Shown in pieces: positions 53,695 through 64,000 of a DNA stretch of 64,000 nt (its first letter is position 1; the number at the start of each line of letters is the position of its first letter). The position numbers and the translations under genes were made by a program. The stretch is from Cyanophora paradoxa (lineage: Eukaryota > Glaucocystophyceae > Cyanophorales > Cyanophoraceae). Below the pieces are notes generated by a model. That model searched no databases. It was given only the letters and a program-made list of their open reading frames with translations, and had not been told where the DNA came from. The stretch covers positions 496,001 through 560,000 of the forward strand of contig QPMI01000453.1 of assembly GCA_004431415.1 (NCBI GenBank). Reading direction: 5' to 3'.

Positions 53695-56600
53695 AGCTAG
53701 CTATAAATTATTTGATGTCTATACAGACACGTTTAGTACACAGGTTCGCCCTACTGTAGACTCTTAAACCAAATAGTATACATAGGTTGCATGCTGCATT
53801 GAAAGTATATCAGGTTGAGCTTTTCGAATTCTTTATCCCCCCCTTTCTACAACATGTACATGTGCCCGTGGTCTTGCAGGAACTCAATACCTAAATCAAT
53901 ACTTCACACACTGGGCGAAGCATTGCGCTGGAGTTTGCGAGATCGCTGGAATGCATTTGATCATGAGCACGCAGATGCTCACGAACATTTTTTTTGCAAA
54001 AGTGGACGTCGCATTGATACACCACGGCGCATGTATCAATGTTCTACGCAGATGCTCACGAACATCTACGTATACAGCTAGAGGACGCCGACGAACCATG
54101 CAATTGAAGCTTCGGTATATAACAGAAGTCCTGTGTGTAAGCCTTGACATACCGGAGTACACGGACAAATCTAAATATAATACCTCTACCTGGGGGGCAC
54201 GTGCACGCGAGCGAAGAGTCAACGCCGTTTGACGCAAGCCGTCCTATAATTTAAACTCCAGAAAGATACAGAGCACAAGTTCGCGTATACGTATGCATAT
54301 GCATTGCAATTGCCGCACTGGAGCAATAAGGCTGCACCGCTAGCACTGCGGCACTGTACATGTATATCTGCAGCCTGCGCCAGGCCTAGGCCCTTTATAT
54401 CGATCGCATCTACATGTACCAGACATTTGCTAACCTAATGCGCATGCTAGGCTCATAGTCCGACGCCGACGGCCGCGCGCGGTCAGGCCGCCGTGGCACC
54501 GTGCACGGTGGCACGATAATGAAACCTCAGTCTGAGCCAGCCCGGCCTCAGAACCCTCGGAGCCCGCCGCGGCCACTAATTATAATTATATAAGAATGCG
54601 CAACTAAAACTGCGCACGGGGCTCGCGGGATGCTTCCTCGGAGAAGGGAAGCAGCCAGATATATATAGCCCGTCGGACGCGAGGCGGAGGCGGAGGCCGC
54701 GGCGGGTGGCGCCGGCGAGGCCGGGGGCCACGCGCGGGGTGCCGCAGTCCCCCTGGAGAGGGGGAATTCTCGAAGGGACGGGGGAGCCGCTGAGCGGGAC
54801 CGCCCTGAACGTGGCGAGTCGGGGCCCGGGGGAGCCTAGCCTTGCGCCCCGCAGGAGCCGCGGGACGCCTAGATCTCGGGGGGCGCTGTCTTGCCTGGCC
54901 GGGCCCCCATGGGCGGGTCAGCCAGAGGCCTACTACTAGACTAGGGCGGGCGATGCCGAGAATTAGGAGAGCTAATCAGGGAGAGTTAGAATCAGGAGGC
55001 CTAGGGGTCGGGCAGAGTGATGGCTGAAGAGTCTCCGGCGACTGAGGGAGGGGGAATGGGGAAGAGGCCCTGAGGGGTGAGAGGGCGGGGGGCAAGGAAC
55101 ATGACATATAGCCGCCGATGATCACAGCCCCATCGATATCGATCGAACCGTAATACTTTGATCTGCGAGCGTGCGCACGCGCGCTCTGCGCTGCGCGCCG
55201 CCGCCCTTTCTGTCTGTAGCTCACATCGATATCCGATGATCATGATCTGACGCCGTGACGCGTAGAGCTAGACTGATTATCAGAGCTAGACTGGCCGCGG
55301 CGAGCCTCGGAGATCAGATCTAACCAGATCTAGACAGACTCTGAGAGCATCGATCGGATCAGTTCTGGATTTATTTATAATTATGATTGTACCGTAGCCA
55401 CCGTGGCACGGTAGTACTATATGGCTACAAGCTATTATTACATTGCTTGCCGCGGCGGGGCGCGCGCACTGGGTCAGCCGGGGCCGGCGTCCGCGCCGGC
55501 ACTGCGGCATGCGCAGGCCGTCGACGCGCGCGGCTGACATGTACAGATCATCGCGTCGTATGCTTCGAGCTAGATCGTATACTATGATAATTCCAATTTC
55601 TTCAAGATCTAGAGGCCTAGGTCTAAGGTGAATGGCCATGGTACCGGTCGACAGGGCTGCACTGCAACATAACCTAGAGCGCTAGCTAGCGCCAGGGCAG
55701 GCGCCGTCGACGTCGCGGCGGGGCCTACCCGGCGCGGGGCCCGGCGCGGGGCCGGCCGCGGGGTGGGGCAGGACGGGCTGGGCCGCGGCCGGGGTGGGGG
55801 CAGCCAGCTGCAGGCGGCGGCCGCGGGGCGGGCCCGCGCCCGGGGTGGGGGCCGCCGCGGCGCCCCTAGGCCCCAGCTTTCAGAGGGGGAAGGGGTTCCG
55901 ATATGCACCGCCAGCATCTTTTCATCGCCTACGCCAGGGGGGGGGGGGGGGGGGGGGGGGGGGGGAGCCATCTTGACGGGGAGGGGGGGGAGGGGTGGGG
56001 GGTAATTTGCGTTAATTTGCGGTTGCGGGGGAGCGAGAGGACGGGGCGATCGCGAGGCGGTGCCCCTCAGTTCGAACAGAATATGTACAGGCATAGCTAT
56101 AGCTATAGGAACCGTTGAACAGGCCTGCACGATATCGATATCGATGTTAGGAGACAGGGGGAAGTCAGAACATACACCCACGTACGCATGCCGCGCACGT
56201 ACCGCACATGCATGTGTGATACTATGATAGCTGCATGCGCAGGATATATATATAGTCACGTACAGTACAACGCCGCCCCCGCCCGGTCCGGCGCGGGGGC
56301 AAGATCTAGAGGGGCGGGGGCAAGATCAGGATCAGGGGGGGGGGGGGGGGGGGGAAAGGATGGGGGCGGGCGGGCCGGGAAGGGGGGGGGGGGAGGGATG
56401 GGGGAATCTGATCTAGATCTAGATCTAGCTACAGCTATAGAGGCGCCGACGCCGCGACGCGCAAGCTCGCGCCCGGCCCGGCCCACCGATCGAATTCGCT
56501 GCACACGGTAGCTATATATATAGCCTAGTAGCCTGCGCGTACGCGTCTAACGGTCCCGGCCGGCTCGCGCAGGGGGTCGGATCCGAGACTTACACTCGCT

Positions 56601-57315
56601 TCTTGCTCGCCACGAGCCAGCTCGCCACGACTGCCATGGCCAGCTGCAGCGCGCGCTACCGGTAGATCGTCACGACTGCCAGCGCTAGCTCGTCACGACT
56701 GCCAGCTCGTCACGACTGCCAGCGTTAGCTTGCCGCGACTGCTAGCTCGCGATCGCCCCTCCATCGCCCAGACTCGAGGAATTGTTGAAGTTGTATTCCG
56801 AGGAATTTGTATTCCGAGAACAACATATTCCGAGAACAACACATGTGTGCGTGATGAGAAGTTTTCACGCTGTCTATGGTGCTGCTGCCACCCAACCTCT
56901 CCTTTTGGTCGCAAAGCAGATTTGCGATTGTCCGGAGTAGCGTAGTAGGAAAGTTACGCAGCCTCAGCCAAGCCGACCAGTGCGGACGCAGCCTATTTTG
57001 AGATGAGTGTATAAAGCGCCAATAAAACCTCGAAAATCGGTTTCTAGGCAGCGTTGGCAACTTATAATTAGCTTAGCTGCTGAGTCGTGACACATACACA
57101 CTCAGTAATTTATTTGAAATCGGTGAGCCTACTGAGTCGAAGTGCAGTCTTAGTTCAAACTCAAACCGACTGGTATTGAAATATTTGGCCCAAGGCTTGA
57201 GATGTTATATAGCTTAGTAGTGGTTTTACAAATATACAATTTTGAGGTACTCGTATACGTAAAAGTAATTGCAGCTGCAGCGTGCGCACCTGCACCTCTG
57301 CTTCGTGGTACAGGC
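53695..57315. other. Intergenic between convergent genes, no gene seen
   Basis: 53,700-54,250 is AT-richer and could hold the 3' UTR of the plus-strand gene; it contains a 19-bp direct repeat (GCAGATGCTCACGAACAT) at about 53,970 and 54,049. 54,470-56,000 is very GC-rich with a G run at 55,938-55,966. G runs occur again at 56,335-56,354 and 56,381-56,393. A CGTCACGACTGCCAGC motif repeats around 56,660-56,730. None of the open frames here shows a family signature. Confidence 0.5.
54012..54041. repeat. Perfect 10-bp hairpin
   Basis: CATTGATACA and TGTATCAATG are exact reverse complements around a 10-nt loop, in the putative 3' region of the giant gene. Confidence 0.7.
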
Positions 57316-60300
57316 CTAGGGCCTCAGCCTCTTCCTGATCGCAATCAATTTCCGCATCGATTTCCGCATCCTGCGGCGCGGATTCGACGAGTTCGAGCTA
57401 TAGGCGGACCGGCCGCTGCAAAGGACACATAGGAAGGCGCACCTCCAGCGTCCCGCCTTCGAGCTCGTCGATGCCAACAACGTTGGATTCGTCGTCGTAC
57501 TGTGGCGCCGGCTGCCCGCGAAGAGGCTAGTCGGCGGATGGGCGGATTTGAAGATTGCGTGATTCGATCGCGAGCACGAACCATTGGGTGGCACCTGTAG
57601 CCTGCACCGATGTCCATGTAGGATTTTGCCCAGTCGGGACATTTGAACATCGGAAACTTGTCTCCAGGAATGCTCCTGCGTGCGTGACATCCGCGGCGAG
57701 AAGGGATTGTTAATGAATTCAATGAATTCACAAGATTTCAGACGAAAGGCGTACGTTCCGTCAGAAAATGCGGATCCAAATCTGGCCTCAGTATCCGACA
57801 TTTCGCCGCAGTCTTCCTTCGCATGTGGAAATCAGAAAGATCGCGAGATACATCGATTAATGCATTAATTGCTCTTACTGCAACGAAGCAAAGGGGGAGC
57901 CAAGTGCAGGTGCCAGTCGCGGATTCCATCGCTGAAGCCGTATATTCGCTCCCTGGCGCCAAGGCATTGATGTTCATGTTTGCATTTCGATTTACAGCGG
58001 TGCAAACAGACACGCACAGTTCGGGCACTCGCTCGGATGCCGGGCGACCGCAAAAGGAGTTCCGCTGCATCCTATCTCGGGCTCTCCGTTATGAATTAAC
58101 CAGTAGAAGTTGTGCTGAAAGAAATAATTATCCTCGTAGCACTTGAAAGGCGTCTCTTGGCACTGCCCGTCCGAGAGCTGCACGCTAAGCGTTGTTTCTG
58201 CGGGGCACCGCTCCCTGCGCTTGATATCAAAACTCGTGCAATTAACGAGGCGCATGCATGTTCAATGTGTGTGCGCGCATAGAGAAAGCGTAGGTCCTGC
58301 CCGTTGTGCACGCCTTGTCGGTCTGCGAGGATGTAATCGCAAGTCATGATTAATGCGCCATGCTCTTTAGGGCATATGCGAGTGCAGAAATAACTCACGA
58401 AGCACTGAACGCCCTTGTGTATATTCGTGTTGCAGCCGTAAGATTTGGCTCGGCTTCCAGACTCCGTTATGGCGAGAGTCCCTCCGGGGCAGCGCTTGTA
58501 CGCCACCTCAGGGGGCTCGTAGTAAATGCTCTTCGGCTTGCTGAGCAGAGGCAAAGGAGTTACACCGCAATAATGAGAATCACACATGCACACTGAGAAA
58601 AAGCATTGTCACGTCTGCGTACTAGAAATCGTGGCTCGTGGCCGTGCCCGCGTCCGAGCAGTCGGAAGTCGAGAAGCTGGCCGGGATTCGTTCATGATCA
58701 GACATTTATGCCGTCAAACTGGAAGAGCGATATCGATGCAAATTCGTGCTCCATTCACCAAATGAGCTTGGTTTGGAAGCATTCAGGAGCGCCTGAAGCA
58801 TTTAGCTGCATCTTCTGCAGAGCTCGAGGTCGAAATGGTGTACGAAAGCTACAAGCAAAATCATGGGGAGGTTGCGTCGCACAGAGAGTGTTCCAGCGGG
58901 GCAGCTGGTCGCGTTGTAGACCCACGTGGGAGCAGTGCGGCACTCGAGGTCGGAGTAGCTGCCCCAGGACGCCCCTTGTCAGTGTCGAGTGGAAAAGGGA
59001 AGTCGTAATATATTGGATGCGAATAGAGCGCTATATATGTTAATGTGGCGTCAATATCCGTTATTTAGAGATAGAATACCAGGCGGTGCCATACGGCACA
59101 TTCTTGCACTGATCTGAGAATTCGGTTTTTACGGAGGTGGTGCCACGCTGAGAGAGGATTATATTCACATCGAAGCTTCAACACCGCTTCCATCCCTTCT
59201 CACCGGGCAGTATTTAAGTCCCCACGCCTCCTCATCAGACATGCCGTCTGTGTTGCTGCGCGCGCGCTCGGGCATCATGATCAAACGCGACTCAATGTAA
59301 TTGTGTGACAGAAGAGCTTGCGTACTAGGAAGTGAGGGCATTGCCAGCCGCGTCCTTGGCGATCGTCCAATAAGATGTGCACCCCTTCCCAGAGTAGCAA
59401 TAAACGGCCGGGCGTTTGCATTCATCAACAGGAACGCCCCAATAATCCGACTCTTTCATCTGCAGAATTATACATATGAAAACGTGGTCGCGTGCAATCG
59501 GCGAAAACAAGAGGAGAGCGAATCGCACCGATTGAGTTCCAGCGGGGCAATCGGTGTGTTGGTAGACCCACGTGGTGGGGGTAGTGCGGCATTCCGGGTC
59601 AGAATAGCTGTCCCGGGGCGCAATTTATTTTTTCGAATTTCATGAATCCATGATTTGGAAATGTAATACCAGGCGGTGCCGGGCGACACCCTGCGACAGT
59701 AGTTTAAGTATCCCTCCATTACCGAAGCAGTGCCGGCCTGCAAGAGAACATTCGATTCACGAAGATGCTATACAGCGCCGCGGCGCTTCCAAGCTCGTCT
59801 CACCGGACAGCGTGCGAACGAAACCGGATTGAAGAATCCGACTGTTCCCTCCCAACTGCACATGTGCGTTACTTGCAAACATTGCTCTAGCGTTTCTGTG
59901 CAATAAAAGCGCGTGCGCACTAGGAAGTGACGATGTTGCCAGCCGCGTTCTTGGCAATCGTCGGAGTAGATGAGCAATCACTGCTTTTATAACAGAGGGC
60001 GGCCATGGTGATGCATGTTCTGAAATCTCCTTCCTTTATCTACAGTACTCTTGGTTCGCAAAAGAGTGCGATTGGAGAGAACAGAAAAGTTTCATTTCGT
60101 ACAGATAGAGTGCCGGCGGGGCAATTGGGTTTATCGAAGACCCACGTGGGAGTAGTTCCGCACGCCAGGTCAGAGTAGCTGCCCGTGGACGCCCTCCGTG
60201 AGCATCGGGCGCAAGGGGGGCACGATCTGATGTAGAGCCATGATTCGACTCAGAGAGCATGTACCAGGCGACTCCAGACGGCACGACCCTGCACTGATCG

Positions 60301-62404
60301 GAGTATCCATCCTTTACCGACGTAGTGCCAATCTGAGACGAAAAAAGTTCCAAAACTGCAACATCATGGTGAGGTTCTCAATGCCTCACCGGGCAGCGCG
60401 CCCAGGCATCCTGGGCAGACACCCCCCCGGGCTGGCTGCACAGGCACGTGTCTATCATGCGCCGCGCAACATGGCGCATCATCATGGCATATATATGCCT
60501 TCAGAAATTTTCGCACTAGTAGGTGACGATATTGCCAGCTGCGTCCTTGGCGATCGTCGGTGCAGACGAGCAGTCCCTGTCAGAGTAGCAGAGGGCAACC
60601 GTGTGGCTGCACTTTTGGACGTAATCTGTGCCATCCAACGAAGACATCGGCTTAAGAGCGCTCGCCATTATCGCTGGACATTTTAGGCTGCAGACGAAAC
60701 GTGCTCAAGTCATTGCCCGCAGACTACGAAGCGATCCTAATCATTTGTAGCGAAGCATGCGCAGAGAATACAATATCCATGCGCACGCGTTCAGATTTTG
60801 CATACTTGTGTCGTAAAAGGTGATGACGTCGCCCGCAGGTGAGGTGCAATCGAAGGTCTTGTGGCACTCAAGAGCTTGAACGGCGGGAGAGCACGTGTCG
60901 CTGCCGGCATCCTTGACGCCATCTGTGCCGACCTGGAAGACAGGCATATGCCGGCGCCGTCAGCTCGAAGCGATTTGAATTCGTGTATTCGTCAAATCGA
61001 TATCAAATAAATAGCTTGAACGCACGGGGCAGCGGCGGAAGGCTTCTTCGTTGGACACGCCAGCCGGCTTGCTGCAGGCAGTCAGGCGGCACACTTGCGT
61101 TAGGCGACAAATCAAAATTTGATCTGAGCTCAAGCTCGCGGGTGACTGAGGAAACGTCGCACTACTCTTTGAGAACGTTGCCTGCCGCGTCCTTGGCGAT
61201 CGCCAAAGCATTTTTGCACTGAGTATCTGCGTAGCAGAGGGCGGCCGTGCGGACGCAGGAAGCCGAATAGCTCGCGCCGTCCGCTGCCAGCGTCTGCACT
61301 CGCATGCTCGCGGTGGAGGTAGGGCACTTGGCGCTGCGTTCCCGATCGCGAAGTCGATCAGACGGGCCCGGCCGCGGGAGTGCGCCACCCTTTTATGTGA
61401 ATGCATGCACAGATCTAGATGGCCAAATCTAGAGCGCGAGGCGGCGATCGCGCGCACGGGTCGAGAACGTCGGTGACGTCGGCTCCGGTGCTCGAGCAAT
61501 CGAAGCTCTTGTGGCACTCCACCTCCTTGTGAGCCGTGCCGCAGCTGGTCGCATCGGCATCCTTGAAGCTGCTGGTCCCCTTCTGCAGAGAGACGGCGTC
61601 GGCGCAATGTGCTCGTGCGGAAAAGATATAATTCGATAAGGGCTGGATTTAAATTTTTGAGAAGAGCTAGCTATAGCGCTTAAGACAGAAGGGGAGAGAA
61701 AACTCTTGAACGCTAGCCCGAGCCAGCTGCAGGTTGACGAGTGTACGTATGCGTGCACGGAGGCTGCAGCGCTTATGAATGAAATTCGCGCACGGGGCAG
61801 CGGAGGAACGCGTCCTCGTTCGACGTGCCCTCCGGTTGGCTGGGGTCACGTGCACGGGTGTCGATCAGGCGGGCGCAACCGATTCAATGACTTGAAGGGG
61901 CGAGGCATATGCATGCGATCGACGCATGTGCGCACTACTTTGAGACCAGGCTGCCCGAGGCAGGATCTCTCCCAAGCGAGACGGTGCCGGAGCATCCCCT
62001 GCAAGCCGAAGCAGCAATGTAAATGATCATGAGCGACGCGCACTGCAGCACAGACAGAAAGGCAGGGCGCCGAGCCGGGGCCGGGGGCGCACTGGCCACT
62101 GTAGCATAACAGCTTGGCTGGAACGCATGTGTCGCTGTCCTTCGCCTTGCCGGAGACGTACGTCGCATCTTTCGAGCAGATGGACGAAACGGATCCAGTG
62201 CTGCGCACGCCACGCGCGGTTCATGCTCAGAGCTCGCGGCCATGCATATGTGCATAGCGGCCGCGGGACGCGATTGATTTCGATATCGGCGGGGCAGAGT
62301 CGCGCATGCCGCATGCGCAGTGCGCACCTGTCGACGGCGTACGCCGGCTCACCCGAGCAGTCGACCGAAGTGTAGCACCTCAGCTTGGACGTCTTGGGTC
62401 CCAT
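57316..62404 (-). CDS. Cys-rich modular protein built from repeated exon cassettes
   Basis: No family recognised. In-frame exons, 5' to 3': 62404-62328, 62200 to about 62082, 62042-61939, 61839-61794, 61582-61458, 61333-61166, 61071-61026, 60932-60806, 60687-60517, 60435-60390, 60332-60265, 60178-60103, 60039-59921, 59855-59804, 59737-59670, 59607-59529, 59459-59326, 59255-59204, 59147-59080, 58958-58883, 58814-58759, 58676-58623, 58540-58399, then about 58214 and 58114-58018. Module A is C-x(4)-ALCYS-x(2)-DC...TIAKDAAGN. C is (G)VSNEEAFRRCP. D is GTTSVKDGYSDQC..VPSGVAW. E is CYSDLACGTTPTWVF...CPAGTLS. B is GTDGVKDAGSDTC...ECHKTFDC. The even Cys pattern suggests disulfides and secretion, yet the ATG at 62404 has no signal peptide, so an upstream first exon may be missing. 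The 3' end (57,316-57,900) and two junctions (after 62,082 and after 60,806) are uncertain. Confidence 0.7.
58883..60687 (-). repeat. Four-exon cassette A-C-D-E repeated three times
   Basis: Copy 1: 60687-60517 (A), 60435-60390 (C), 60332-60265 (D), 60178-60103 (E). Copy 2: 60039-59921, 59855-59804, 59737-59670, 59607-59529. Copy 3: 59459-59326, 59255-59204, 59147-59080, 58958-58883. The D exon is 68 nt in all three, E is 76/79/76 nt and C is 46/52/52 nt. Intron phases are the same in every copy. Confidence 0.85.
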
Positions 62405-63295
62405 GGCGATGCGACCGTATGCGTATTCGTTGGGCGATAGCTACCGCGTATACTAGGCTAGGCTACTCTAAGTTACAGCCAGTTACCGTAGTACTCCGAA
62501 TCTAACGCGTAACGTTTAACGCGTATACGTACGGTAGTTACAGACTTACCGTAGTACAGTCTTACGACCTCACTGAGTCAGTGCCACGGTGAGACCCGGT
62601 GACCGTCGGACGGGACTCGGACCGCGAGTCCCCGAGCCGCGGGCCGCGGCCTGCGCGGGCCAGCATGCGCAGCGCGGCTGCACCGGCGCCGCCGGGCCAC
62701 CGGCGCCCGGGCGGCCGGGCGGCCCGGGCCCCGCCGCGGCGCAGCCGGCCGCCGCGGCCGCCGGCGCGGGCGCCAGCGCTAGCGCCGCCGCCCGGCCGGC
62801 CCGCTGGCCCGGCGCGCCGGGGCCCGGTCCGGACTCCGGAGTCCGGACCGTCCTGTCACCGTGTGTCATGAATCATTGATGCGGAACTGCAGCGCGGCAG
62901 TGGGGCCTGAGTGGGCCCGGGGCCCCCGGGCCAGTGGGCCAGTGGCGGCCGCGCGCGGGCAGCACCGCGGCCGCGCGCTGCCGCAGTACGGTGCCAGTAC
63001 CTGCCACTGGCTGCCAGTCTGTGCCATGCCAGTGCGGCGCTGGTCCCGCCGGGCTGTGCGGCAGCCTGTGCCGCTGAGGGCCTGATCATGATCATGAGGC
63101 CCGCCCGGGCGCCGGGCGGCCGTGGCGCCGCGCTGGGCCGTTGCATGTGCCTCTCATGATCAGTCTCTCGAGTCTCACCGTGGCACCGAGTCAGATGCTG
63201 GGTTTTTTTCATTCCGGGAAAGAGCCGCGCCCGGCGGCCGCGCCGCGGCGCGCTGAGTCGCGGACTCATGATCACGTGCACGGTCCCTCCCATTA
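62405..63295. other. Intergenic upstream of the Cys-rich gene
   Basis: Contains TACCGTAGTAC-like words (62,480-62,560) and then a very GC-rich block (62,590-63,250). If the Cys-rich gene has an upstream signal-peptide exon it should lie here, but I could not identify one. Confidence 0.45.
62826..62849. repeat. Perfect 24-bp palindrome
   Basis: GGTCCGGACTCC followed directly by its reverse complement, no loop. It may be cruciform-forming or a dyad protein-binding site; its role is unknown. Confidence 0.75.
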
Positions 63296-63569
63296 CTGTA
63301 GGAATGCTTAACTTAGTAGTAAATTGCCAGAGTTGCCGCGTAGTAAAATTGCCGAATTCGCCCGAAACCGGAATTGCCGTGGCGATAAATTGCCGAAACT
63401 CTGGATTTCTTGTATGGCACCCTACCGTTAGCGGACGTTTAGCCCTGCATACAAAAGCGGACGTTTAGCCCTACCCCCTAAGAATTGCCGTGGCTTAAAA
63501 TTGCCGAATTCGGCCTCTCGCGGCAATTTACGGCAATTTAAAACATCGGCTAAAAAAGCAATCCTACAG
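63296..63569. mobile_element. MITE with CTGTAGGA...GCTT ends, copy 2
   Basis: Terminal repeats CTGTAGGAATGCTT and AAGCAATCCTACAG with TA on both sides (63294-63295, 63570-63571). The interior shares long near-identical stretches with 17542-17791 (AATTGCCGTGGCGATAAATT). It also has an extra segment with GCGGACGTTTAGCCCT present twice, about 63,432 and 63,460. Confidence 0.85.
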
Positions 63570-63571
63570 TA

Positions 63572-64000
63572 CCTCTGGATCCCAGCAGTGAGTATTACTA
63601 CTAGGCTAGGCTAGTACTAGCCTAGTAGTGCCGCATGCGCAGTGCTCCGGTCCGGTTCCGCCGGCCCGGCGCCGGCGCCGGGCCGCCTGAGGCCCGCCTC
63701 TCGAGCCTCGGAGCTCAGACCGTCGACGTCGGACGCTAAGTTTTTTTAACCCGGGAAAGAGCTTTCAACACTGTGACAACTGCTTCGAGTCGAAAGTCTA
63801 GATCTGGCCCACCGCCATATACAACGCCCGGTACCATACAAATAAAAATTCTAGGGGGGGTATGCTCGCGAAAATTTCATATTCTCGCGCGCGAAAGTTA
63901 CAAATTCCGTGCACCCAGCTGCAGGCCAGGGAAGTCCTGCTTAGTTCATCTTCCTGCTCTCCTGCGCTCCTGCGCTCTTCAATCCGACGGAGCCCAAGGG
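63572..64000. other. Intergenic, no gene seen
   Basis: GC-rich to about 63,740, then AT-richer to the window end. No exon with recognisable content. Confidence 0.5.

Overview
The window is nuclear DNA of a GC-rich unicellular eukaryote, most probably a microalga. The genes are intron-rich, with short introns that are mostly GT-AG with some GC-AG. The mitochondrial chaperone carries a transit peptide, there are no bacterial operons, and the intergenic DNA holds transposons and long G/C homopolymers. A haptophyte or another GC-rich alga would fit, but nothing here fixes the species.

Layout, left to right. (1) 0.6-7.1 kb, minus strand: a 21-exon mitochondrial Hsp70 gene that I could rebuild fully in frame (658 aa). 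A broken copy of another Hsp70 C-terminus lies just past its stop. (2) 7.3-8.4 kb, plus strand: a 6-exon GNAT acetyltransferase (180 aa), divergent from the Hsp70. (3) 8.4-11.7 kb: no supportable gene. (4) 11.7-16.2 kb: an LTR retrotransposon with near-identical 508-bp LTRs and a gag ORF with a CCHC knuckle, but no recognisable pol (TR-GAG-like). (5) 16.2-18.7 kb: intergenic, with two TA-flanked inverted-repeat elements. (6) 18.7-53.7 kb, plus strand: what looks like one giant multi-exon surface-protein gene. It encodes a candidate signal peptide, beta-sandwich/Ig-like modules, a ~10-kb array of near-identical ~1.59-kb units, REJ-like domains, a GAIN/GPS region, two hydrophobic segments and a fibronectin-III-like tail. 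(7) 53.7-57.3 kb: no gene seen. (8) 57.3-62.4 kb, minus strand, convergent with the previous gene: a Cys-rich modular protein built from repeated exon cassettes. (9) 62.4-64 kb: intergenic, with a second copy of one inverted-repeat element.

The chaperone and acetyltransferase are housekeeping-type genes. The two large convergent genes both look extracellular and both grow by exon or segment duplication, so a role in cell-surface recognition or adhesion is a reasonable inference, not something the sequence proves. Splice sites were inferred by reading GT/GC-AG signals with phase matching. They are complete for the Hsp70 and GNAT genes, good for the repeat array, REJ, GPS, TM and FnIII exons and most cassette exons, and only partial across 19-32 kb and 48.7-51.3 kb.
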